DNA of 21,602 nucleotides from assembly GCA_946886065.1 (NCBI GenBank), contig CAMPHU010000062.1, positions 1 through 21,602 on the forward strand, in the 5' to 3' direction. The stretch is from an uncultured Massilia sp. Lineage in GTDB: Bacteria; Pseudomonadota; Gammaproteobacteria; Burkholderiales; Burkholderiaceae. Of the stretch, positions 20,401 through 21,602 are shown piece after piece; positions within the stretch are counted from its first letter, which is position 1; each line of letters starts with the position of its first letter. The notes below the pieces were generated by a model. The model saw nothing but the letters and a program-made list of their open reading frames with translations, did no database searches and was not told the DNA's origin. A program made the translations under genes and the position numbers.

Positions 20401-21602
20401 GGTGGCGTCGACCATGCCGGTGCGGTTGCCGGCGGCGTCATAGCTGTAGCTGGTGACGTTGCCGAGCGGGTCGACCTGGCGCAGCAGGCGGTTGACGGCG
20501 TCGAACTCCGACGCCCAGACCGCGCCCTTGGCATCGGTCATGGCGATGCGGTTGCCGGCGGCATCGTAGGTGTGGCTGGTGCGGAAGCCCAGTGCGTCGG
20601 TCTCCACGGCCAGGCGGTTGACCGCGTCGTAGGCGAAGGCGGTGACATTGCCGTTGGCGTCGATACGCTGCACCTGGTTGCCGACCGCATCGTAGGCGAA
20701 GGCGGTGCGCGCGCCGAGTGCGTCGATCTGCTCGACCATGCGGTCGGCGGCGTCGAAGCGCGATGCGGTGGCGTGGCCGTTGGCGTCCGTGACCAGGGTG
20801 CGGTTGCCCACGCCGTCGTAGGCGTAGGAGGTGGTGTTGCCCAGCGCATCAGTCTGGGACAGCATGCGGCTGTTGGCGTCGTAGACGAACTGCGTGGTGT
20901 GCCCGTTACGGTCGGTCAGCGCAGTGCGGTTGCCCAGCGCGTCGTAGCCGTACTGCTCGGCGTGGCCGAGCGGGTCTTCCAGGCGCACCAGGCGGTTGTT
21001 GGCGTCATAGGACGAGCGCGTGACGGCGCCGTTGGGATCGCGCAGCACCAGGCGGTTGCCGACCGCGTCGTACTCGAAGCCGGTGACATTGCCCAGCGCA
21101 TCGGTGCTCGTGACCGCACGGTTGAGCGCATCGTAGGCGGTCACGGTCAGGTTGCCGTTCGGGTCGGTCAGGCCGACCCGGTTGCCCACGGCGTCGTAGG
21201 CGTAGCGGGTGACCTGGCCCAGCGCGTCGGTCTGCGACACCCTGCGGTTGGCGGCGTCGACCGCATAGGTGGTCTGATGGCCGTTGGCGTCGACTTCGGC
21301 AACCAGGTTGCCGGCGGCGTCCCAGGTGCTGGTCGTGATGCCGCCCAGCGCATCGGTGGTGGCGACCAGGCGGTTCGCGGCGTCGTAGTCGAAGCGCGTG
21401 ACATGGCCGTTGGCGTCGGTGAGGGCCAGGCGGTTGCCCACGCCGTCGTAGGCATGGACGGTGACCGCGCCCAGGGGGTCGGTCTCGCTCACCATGCGGC
21501 GCGCCGCATCGTAGGACGAGCGCGTGGTGTGGCCGTTGGCGTCGGTAACGGCCAGGCGGTTGCCGACCGCGTCGTATTCGTAGGCGGTGACCAGGCCGAG
21601 CG
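2488..21602 (-). CDS. Giant RHS/YD-repeat polymorphic toxin with LysM and C-terminal HNH-type nuclease (5' end outside window)
   Basis: The frame is open from base 21602 to TAG at 2488-2490, giving 6370 visible residues. The first ATG (21495) lies inside YD repeats and is not the true start. RHS/YD repeats form a hollow beta-shell that encloses a toxic C-terminal tip, used in contact-dependent competition. Order from N to C: regular 42-residue YD dyads (21602-15265); looser YD repeats to about 10610; a non-YD insert (about 10600-9000); more YD repeats with an oligo-Gly linker (7903-8031), ending near YLYALGNPVAETG; a LysM-like domain (6610-6756); a KKKGC-led hydrophobic stretch; Ala/Arg/Glu-rich helices; a pre-toxin segment; a second conserved domain; and the nuclease tip. 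I see no classical DPxGL core end directly after the YD repeats. The SUKH immunity gene follows 7 bp later. Promoter, signal peptide or PAAR-type N-terminus would be off the right edge, so the export route is unknown. Confidence 0.95.
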   Translation of the reverse strand, partial: LGLVTAYEYDAVGNRLAVTDANGHTTRSSYDAARRMVSETDPLGAVTVHAYDGVGNRLALTDANGHVTRFDYDAANRLVATTDALGGITTSTWDAAGNLVAEVDANGHQTTYAVDAANRRVSQTDALGQVTRYAYDAVGNRVGLTDPNGNLTVTAYDALNRAVTSTDALGNVTGFEYDAVGNRLVLRDPNGAVTRSSYDANNRLVRLEDPLGHAEQYGYDALGNRTALTDRNGHTTQFVYDANSRMLSQTDALGNTTSYAYDGVGNRTLVTDANGHATASRFDAADRMVEQIDALGARTAFAYDAVGNQVQRIDANGNVTAFAYDAVNRLAVETDALGFRTSHTYDAAGNRIAMTDAKGAVWASEFDAVNRLLRQVDPLGNVTSYSYDAAGNRTGMVDATGHATAYVFDAANRMVSERDPMGGFNHYGYDAAGRQTSVTDANGHTTQSLFDAAGRLVGKVDALGNAETFTLDAVGNVLSTRDRNGNVSQASYDAVNRVVANTDPLGHVTAYRYDAVGNRIGLTDANGGVTSFSYDAVNRLAGQRDALGGLSSSVYDAVGNRIAATDANGNLTRYAYDALNRVVATTDALGNTSTVGYDALGRQDSVTDANGHTTRSLFDAAGRLVGEIDALGAATAHEVDAAGRRLATTDANGHRSTMRYDANGRLVAIADALGHETAYAYDPKGNQVAVTDAQGRTSTSVFDAADRLVASVDALGNRSTYGYDANGNQVLVTDANGGLTRMEYDALNRLTSVTDALGGVSSFTLDALGNQLAVTDANGAVTRLAYDALNRLVSSTDALGAVTTFRFDAAGNQLAKTDAYGRTTHYRFDAVNRLVGSTDALGGSESIGYDAVGNRTSATDRNGNTSVFAYDAANRLVASTDALGLVERSAYDAVGNRIAVTDKNGNVTRMEYDAADRMVASIDAMGGVTAHAYDAVGNLVATTDPKGEVARFAFDALNRTVAATDALGNTETYAYDAMGNRIASTDRNGNTTRYAFDLENRMVAMTDALGATDRYTYDAVGNRIGTVDRNGHASATGFDALGRAIWQADALGQVSAFEYDLLGNRTRLVDANGHATSFAYDELYRLASSTDAHGGVTAYEYDAVGNRTATIDALGNRTAFSYDAGNRLAGTIDALGYLSASEYDGNGNLVRQTRFANANGVPVDAAHDRVLSHTYDALNRQTSSTDGEGGVVRVDYDEVGNAISRTDANGNVTRMSYDGAGRLTAETDALGNVTRYSYDAAGNRIATRDARGALTEFAYDAGNRMVASTDALGQVQRFAYDAVGNRLALTDARGNVTRFSYDAADRLSSRTSPLGALEQYRYDKTGKLVATTDALGHTSTRQYDALNRLVASVDALGNATRYEYNALGDRVAEINGNGVHASRVRYDALRRVLSDQGVDGTDGNVYVDDAFGNHLRRTDANGEVHTYTWDRAGRLLSETDPEGGVTRHEYDAHGNRIRTTDANGHAVSFAYDAMHRLVAQTDALGGVTRYTYDETGNRTSTTDVLGKVTRYVSDLLGRLARSTDALGGVTSHAYDAAGNEVAVVDALGHERRFEYDADNRLVAHTDALGHQTRYAYDLRGDLVAATDARGHVTQAAYDAARRMTSSTDALGRTTTYGYDGAGNRISVTDPNGHTTTYAVDYLRRTTTSVDAMGGQGGQRFDGLGNVAALYDGPAGTVRYAYDGNSRLLATIDALGRAETYVNDAVGNRVSSTSRNGDTTTYTYDANNRLLSSTDALGAVTRYQYDGMGRRTGMTDPNGNVTTYAYDALGRLVSETDAQGGVTRYEYDALGNRTRSIDAAGHATLYTYDAENRLLTQTDALGGILRLAYDAVGNRIASTDQAGYTTSFGFDAANQLVSQADTLGQVTRYAYDGAGNRVATTDANGHTVRIGYDAANQVATQTDASGNTSVFERDHAGNVLSVTDGRGAVTRFAYNAVNQLVSQQGPGQGIARFEYDLNGNRTVQRDMLGHATVDTYDANDRVIASTDAMGGVSRFTYDGAGNRLSYTDANGNTTSYRYDSLNRLVGATDALGHAETRRYDVLGRLVASTDANGHTTSYAYDALGRMVASTDALGQATALAYDAVGNLVSRTDTAGYTTTFAYDGERRVLSQTGPDGVATTFAYDAVGNKTSQVTAAGTARQALTRWTYDASNYKLSETDALGGVQRYSYDENHNLLSHTDALGYVKRFEYDADNRVAREIDALGHATTYAYDLVGNMVRKDEPGDNNGITYVYDANNRLISQTDGAGVTTSWTYDAYGQQLSETKGTAAGFAGYTTSFVYDAGNRVVAVIEGGYRTDYVNDAVGNVRESHRQIDQAGTVQSTRYYYDALNRNVAMRSAEGYLVTTAYDAAGNVAQTAAWTSRVPVPAGGLPQPVAGDTAAVRSFAYDGMGRQVAANDANGALHTYRYDEQGMLVETVDFAGTAAQRSTRMEYDLLGRMTAQTDAGGKLTRNVYDAVGNRTSVTDGAGTLDARTTAWTYDGMGRALSQTDALGVVTLYAYGASGDLLRKTVAAGIAGEEQTMLYAYDDKHQLTMMANLADCPDGTLASVGRYTVYQYDTLGNRTLVREFDPASGARDQRFAYDALGNATLSVDAGGLVTRYTYDGAGNMLASTESGGGQERTTRYAYDLENRLVKVTDPMGGSTRFTLDYAGNRVEVSDALGRVTTQTFDRMGHVLSTLAPDGKLTTNVVDLRGLVVGSTVSAADGSDARTTTHAYDLMGRLVSTIDPLGYTATAAYNLFGEPTASTTGAYLRAPGEAGYDAALAALAHPASNSASYDKLGRIVKATDPAGMVTETRYDARGNRLGVTTAAGTALARTTTTTYDLHDRVLSTTSAEGAVVRYEYAAGQGDKPSRVTRENRYGPALVTTYTYDLNGRVLSSTVGNVTRTMRYNAFGEEIANVSGTPGDEHGVTREYDANGNVIAETDGEGYRTEYTYDAMGNAVTRTDANGNVATSWFDAADRVVALLDAAGNLTTYSYDLTGNLAGSRQYAAVYLGAVDPALIPAMKGDPLHDRVVTAGYDKLGRQSWIVAADGARTTYVYDAAGNRVSETSHAGEPGVERTAYAAFDAANRQVSQKGVDGAQSFMQYDLLGNLVRQEVLPQEGAAARVTEHRYDRSNRRVGSSFDANGLAIATSTRYDDLDKVLETRDGEGRATYSVFDDAGRMVEIRDGHGALVSSYAYDNHGNLVRETGAQGELRYTYDKSNRRASTQMASSAQYTIAGGTQVRAAGVAYRYDGIGNLVQTTDANGFVTTSWFDAGGRMVAQLDGDNVLHEYAYDSFGQKVGERLYMTRLDAAAHDPAARPEAPAGAVRDYGFEYDLNGRVVRKVYPQVTLTTLDTSGAAPASGSGLVTPEEQLYYDAYGNVSESIGINGGRTLGYYDSMNRLVAQVDPAGFLTEFSFDRSGNMLEKRVYAQALDVTALVRGQVPAAPGGEVAVTSYEYDLANRLVAMRAPEVLVADPQTGAATLQRALTRYVHDKAGNVTQTIKAAGTPSQQVEYALFDARNRRIGTVDAAGTLTLTRIDAQGRTLATVHFANPVDRAALGGGGSFTYAGLYALATPSAADQGSIFYYNERGQLAGQDDGVAGVSVSSVSDTDFTLVLGDAVGKRYQYDAAGNRTRTQDQAGYVVQAEFDAAGRTVRAIQPDGSGTRQFFDAAGNTIFSYTGEMGNQASPATQLAVTVGEQLTVSYNVGAGMTSYVLWDTASHAAPADYANRAAATSALGSTSGTAGIPRPAAGTTIYYRVVTRDLAGNAVYTAEQKVVMPPSVDDVQVSRPSPDKMLVRVKFAATPVAPSMAYGLGGALNASVAMTAGAGGYYEALLPIGSDPGKYSFKLQWKDAAGTVFESGEKSFQAEGDHTGSTTTVTESAVTGGVALALQVNADPARGSYSLITARWRLAGSGSGFAATGSADGRMVVGEQSPLVAGSSYEIEITGVDADGKETLLDHILYTPAGVEGKASAFRASGWNAPPGAPTQLVIVEGQPAASERVDGRVLIHTEGNPSGAVQVYYAERSALPNQTATTSTKWQVWVPKIVDGKDVGAYEDKGYNLRFETTLPDAEAALAAGGLHLSWRTSGSGDGIAFANDMLMTDLGGGKFRYDIEQIPTATSYDYKLWYLDAQGREVIVDWNKARSDSSGVQEGRSYTVIAREDGGSINGTNMTAGVYIGRLSNEDFLSGMQLVSVDTGLAGGQVNATSTSAGYFVETRYNALNAKIATSGEDGVWREFGVDAAGNALRTDSYGKKGGARALTSYAQYDLLNRQVAHYDVAFVVQGESVARHAITRTSYDYLGNVLTVTDAAGKTTTNQYNLNGELVGTVNALGKRKAYGYDALGHKVSVTDERNASSWSRFDAAGNQVQAIDATGRSTTYERDGFGRVSAIVDGNGVRMTVEYDALGRVLRQGTTAFEYDVRGNRIAQHDVGNTHGHRREMTYDSLGRVSSVTEWRMVNGVERAVTTRRAYDVFGNMIVETKGNGATSTSLYGGYGRLVGSVDAGGSVIEFTYDDYGRQLTEASGGGRNTVYYGGAIGGGGGGGGDPRDGGGEDQQMQMISPMLIDAGGIGEDGGGGGGGTTSPATGTRNIRRTYDDAGHLVEVRDFGTGVTTTYGYDILGRKVSERTVGVVDFEGRSHNRDLTYVYDDMGRITHWQDAVTGLQETITYDEAGNRTRVQGYGGGTSVDHYTEFDEAGRVKTLRDGGPNGSITGSYTYDAAGNRATYTAGDGVTTYTYDSQNRPLTAVTVVGGAQHLSLTWQYDAAGNNTFFQEVKDGVVTSKITKQFDNASANTFTRTETRKPGADLEVQEVTQQYDAAGRVSKTTMRTIGKSTKTYYYVYDYHADGREAGIRAFGDASGNASFVYNSNDKLVTLNQGKGDGMDREEISRYVYDNANQIVAKYHDSGKGSARDRIDYLYALGNPVAETGTKIEGGAFTLIDSENYALFEHYSKDFPSGGMSSYTVNVDGETLQSISNSVYGTPSLWYTLAGANGLTGTEKLKAGQVLSVPAKTSSGEIDESAHKTYNENEIIGSKLPNLKSPPPPKKKGCSGLLAIIVVIVAIVVTIYTAGAAAGLLGVATGSATTTMGMGMAVLGGSAGFGAATLAAAAIGGAVGSLASQAFAVGVGLQEKINWKGVALSAVGSMVTSGIGSLGVISVPGPEALSVGVRAAAGNLATQGVAIAFKQQDKFSWRQVAAAGVGAAVGSQIGELFKGTSLAGGMVEKGLTAGTRSITGQLIMNGKVDWRAVGASAVEAAGAQKIGSMKLGAAGQAFAEGLLGASAAAIRKQDVLAGAFAGAVSGYVAKTNPTGLEKHLAQGLIGAGTAALTKGDMAAGFIGGSLGSAVGDYLPTLMAQMGVDPMDLSQTTAAEFTKTDAAGNVIARALPSDKMSRDTVLNVIAGAIGSGVAQTVANWAGRDMNVAGMTGSNAALQAYTAAVREGREARLDQEVSARAEAERRAAEQAAQTSLGATFAEDAAARRRLLNPFALFDAAPAANDPFGLAANDPFAPGAAAEPAPENAVEEAVVATTSYVAKKNEGLLAIGAAINPDNPMAVMGYLVATDQARYDKRANRWITQPGQTYTADMSNLSAEDIDQLEQWARNAVAGESAIDTRRAQAIVQARRAAEARAAAAAAARQAEQRAEAQQAANREAAAQRAARAAAPAAAVTRRAAPQETSLLGSLYNSATSTLEWAADKVSDRVSEGAGAAWTYVRSEANSYFGKDNVDRTLAAAARARDMTVGTIRDVHDVQVASAAIMVAPAVDRLVAAFTDDETGARVASQMTREATRLLDKKAEGSETIKALATTWAGTGLGVVEVAKNTVVDTVVGGYTIAKNLTGNQLYNVLGPTLGNQFEFTRESHENVNKALTSMADSVGNFLSHPIDGTGKLIDAGVSYVGDFANSVTTVATTDRNSERLFAAKDATVQVVDTVLLATGIYDGIKAASTIGKLARNAVGDVSVTLRNPGLDLVDNWKIADELPSRGTLVRNEQGNYTLKMQGEAAQGTGGFKQLSAPAETPRLTFDAKTGAEITPVGAPLRLESNVGTAAPSPASFTESVKGPFSVAIKEDRIVMPGEFASHASSTGLGKVFTKPLDEIYTDVYAVPKASRPPVDTYMSKPAIDAHVAQFDDGASRFMTQSNLSKYGPAQADGTAFVMTRKQADKLLADAGGDAAKFEQALGLPANTLSTNPMVRVDFPRPRELNVRVPRGTEAGANSQWMPGGYLPSGQLEAVLDLGAAKPGAYTTTPVVPGAPVIPANPTAYSVAFETKLNKTDFGKSRDVHFNRANAALDKALKSDAEFARTMETLIPGVHSSVSSVGGRATPKGWTWEHASTSTASGQQGVMRLVPTSQHTPGSPFWRVLHPDQGARGGYSEWAIPNGAPKN
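2491..2862 (-). other. C-terminal toxin tip: HNH/Endo VII-like nuclease domain
   Basis: The last 124 or so residues of the RHS protein follow a Pro/Ala-rich linker (TTTPVVPGAPVIPANP). A helical part is followed by GWTWEH, with His at 2650-2652 and the preceding Glu at 2653-2655. Then come GVMRLVPTSQHTPGSPFW (His 2587-2589), RVLHPD (His 2554-2556) and GGYSEW near the end. The spacing W-x-H, MxLVP, xxH and H, GG matches the HNH/Endo VII toxin superfamily (WHH/LHH-type subfamilies), which cut DNA using a metal held by His residues. The usual WHH reads WEH here, so the exact subfamily is unresolved. A 60-base stretch at 2701-2760 has 27 G/C (45%), far below the shell, as expected for an exchanged tip. 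Nuclease activity is inferred. Confidence 0.75.
2935..3465 (-). other. Second conserved C-terminal domain, unnamed, just before the nuclease
   Basis: About 175 residues between the pre-toxin segment and the Pro-rich linker form a separate domain. It contains IVMPGEFASHASSTGLGK, VYAVPKASRPPVDTYM, AQFDDGASRFMTQSNLSKYG, FVMTRKQADKLLADAG, VRVDFPRPRELNVRVP and WMPGGYLPSGQLEAVLDLG. The motif-rich, ordered look suggests a real fold rather than a linker. I have seen similar segments in large polymorphic toxins but cannot name the family. It could be a trafficking or entry domain, or an older toxin tip now placed before the HNH domain. No catalytic residues can be assigned. Confidence 0.5.
3900..4620 (-). 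other. Pre-toxin segment, duplicated in the orphan fragment
   Basis: This segment encodes APQETSLLGSLYNSAT, an amphipathic WTYVRSEANSYFGKDNVDR stretch, APAVDRLVAAFTDDETGA, KAEGSETIKALATTWAG, TIAKNLTGNQLYNVLG and FEFTRESHENVNKALTS, up to VTTVATTDRNSE. It is the part retained in the decayed copy at 1-876, so it is the conserved anchor upstream of the variable tip. Long stretches look alpha-helical with alternating Ala and charged residues. Function is unknown; a role in linking the shell interior to the toxin is inferred from position. Confidence 0.6.
4620..5335 (-). other. Charged Ala/Arg/Glu-rich helical segments flanking a low-complexity DPF stretch
   Basis: Two coiled-coil-like runs are seen: REGREARLDQEVSARAEAER (about 5330-5270) and RRAQAIVQARRAAEARAAAA continuing to about 4620. 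Between them lies a low-complexity stretch with NPFALF, NDPFGLA and NDPFAPG, where the DNA carries an imperfect direct repeat near 5117-5160. A more ordered piece, AIGAAINPDNPMAVMGYLV, follows. These segments probably act as spacers or helical stalks. No enzymatic motif is visible. Confidence 0.5.
5600..6507 (-). other. Hydrophobic Gly/Ala-rich segment with a strong membrane helix
   Basis: A KKK (6499-6507) and GC lead into SGLLAIIVVIVAIVVTIYT, an evident membrane-spanning candidate at about 6492-6435. After it comes a long Gly/Ala-rich region with repeated themes, such as NWKGVALSAVGSMVTSGIG, SWRQVAAAGVGAAVGSQIG, DWRAVGASAVEAAGAQKIG and GAFAGAVSGYVAK. These look like successive related helical hairpins of glycine-zipper type. 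Similar regions occur before the toxin tips of other large polymorphic toxins and may help the tip cross a membrane; that role is inference. Confidence 0.65.
6610..6756 (-). other. LysM-like peptidoglycan-binding domain
   Basis: A 49-residue segment has the LysM pattern: YTVNVDGETLQSISNSVYG, then a tryptophan-containing turn LWYTLAGANGL, and the closing L-x-x-GQVLSVPA. LysM domains bind N-acetylglucosamine glycans such as peptidoglycan. Placed directly after the last RHS core repeats and before the hydrophobic segment, it may hold the protein on a cell wall or guide the tip during entry; this is inferred. Confidence 0.8.
7903..8031 (-). repeat. Oligo-glycine linker encoded by GGN-type codon runs
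   Basis: Two tracts, eight Gly codons at 8008-8031 and seven at 7903-7923, flank a Gln/Met-containing stretch (EDQQMQMISPMLIDAGG). The linker interrupts the YD repeats between VYYGGAIGG and NIRRTYDDAG. On the plus strand it appears as runs of GCC and related triplets. The simple-sequence nature makes its length liable to change in frame. It is probably a flexible hinge or loop. Confidence 0.75.
9000..10600 (-). other. Non-YD insert of about 535 residues inside the YD-repeat shell
   Basis: YD repeats stop after FFDAAGNTIFSYTGEMGN and resume at VETRYNALNAK. Between them lie beta-rich segments with the look of Ig/fibronectin-like or carbohydrate-binding modules: GTTIYYRVVTRDLAGNAVYT, KYSFKLQWKDAAGTVFESG, SSYEIEITGVDADGKETLL, FRYDIEQIPTATSYDYKLWY. 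The last two halves look mutually related (an x-YxxKLW/QW motif occurs twice). No catalytic motif is visible. A receptor- or surface-binding role is possible but inferred. The frame is intact through the whole insert. Confidence 0.65.
10610..15264 (-). repeat. Less regular YD repeats with longer loops
   Basis: YD motifs continue (for example FAYDGMGRQVAANDANGALH and YTYDLNGRVLSST) but unit lengths vary and longer loops appear, such as the AAWTSRVPVPAGGLPQPVAG stretch near 14500 and the AAVYLGAVDPALIPAMKG stretch near 12600. This part looks like ordinary RHS shell sequence, in contrast to the strict array upstream. Confidence 0.8.
15265..21602 (-). repeat. Regular 126-bp YD dyad array, 49 complete units
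   Basis: Each 42-residue unit pairs a type A half (YDAVGNR..x.TDANG) with a type B half (YDAxNRLVxxTDALG). Counting from the protein, complete dyads run from 21477 to 15265, preceded by a partial one. Of 49 dyads, 46 are exactly 126 bp. The exceptions are one of 159 bp (18201-18043) and two of 129 bp (17538-17410 and 17409-17281). Positions predicted from this count match the DNA, for example the Ala codon at 18199-18201 and the Asp codon at 17281-17283. The frame is never broken. Confidence 0.9.

Noticed and set aside
15265..21602. CRISPR-like or satellite DNA because of regular repeats
   Set aside because: The repeats are adjacent 126-bp units with no unique spacers, and every one keeps the same reading frame with YD motifs, so they are protein-coding repeats.

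Overview
The window is GC-rich (about 67% in a spot-counted 60-base stretch of the main gene). It is dominated by one very large gene on the minus strand, the 3' part of an RHS/YD-repeat polymorphic toxin. Its 5' end lies beyond base 21602, yet 6370 codons before the stop are visible. The GC content, the coding style and the RHS/LysM/nuclease layout suggest a betaproteobacterium, perhaps of the Oxalobacteraceae (Massilia, Duganella or Janthinobacterium type). That placement is inference; no marker gene is present.

Reading in the direction of the large gene (right to left): 21602-15265 is an unusually regular array of 126-bp (42-residue) YD dyads, 49 of them complete. 15264 to about 10610 holds less regular YD repeats. 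About 10600-9000 is a non-YD insert of roughly 535 residues. About 8990-6780 holds the last YD repeats, interrupted by an oligo-glycine linker (7903-8031). A LysM-like domain (6610-6756), a KKKGC-headed hydrophobic Gly/Ala-rich stretch (from 6507), charged Ala/Arg/Glu segments (about 5330-4620), a conserved pre-toxin segment (about 4620-3900), a second conserved C-terminal domain (about 3465-2935) and a terminal HNH/Endo VII-like nuclease domain (2491 to about 2862) follow.

Directly behind the toxin stop, in the same direction, lie a SMI1/KNR4 (SUKH) immunity gene (2016-2480) and two small genes of unknown function (1703-2005 and 1426-1761). Their spacing (7 bp, 10 bp, then a 59-bp overlap) suggests one transcript. 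The toxin tip and the spacers around the immunity gene are clearly poorer in GC than the RHS shell, as expected for an exchanged toxin/immunity cassette.

The left end is wreckage. Bases 883-1316 (plus) are the broken C-terminal part of a family 3 ABC-transporter substrate-binding protein. Bases 1-876 (minus) are a decayed second copy of the pre-toxin region of the big RHS protein, with frameshifts and an internal stop. The two remnants meet head to head at 877-882, which marks an old recombination point.

The likely working unit is the giant RHS shell carrying a nuclease, protected by the SUKH protein and possibly by the two small downstream proteins. The N-terminus, promoter and delivery signal are outside the window.
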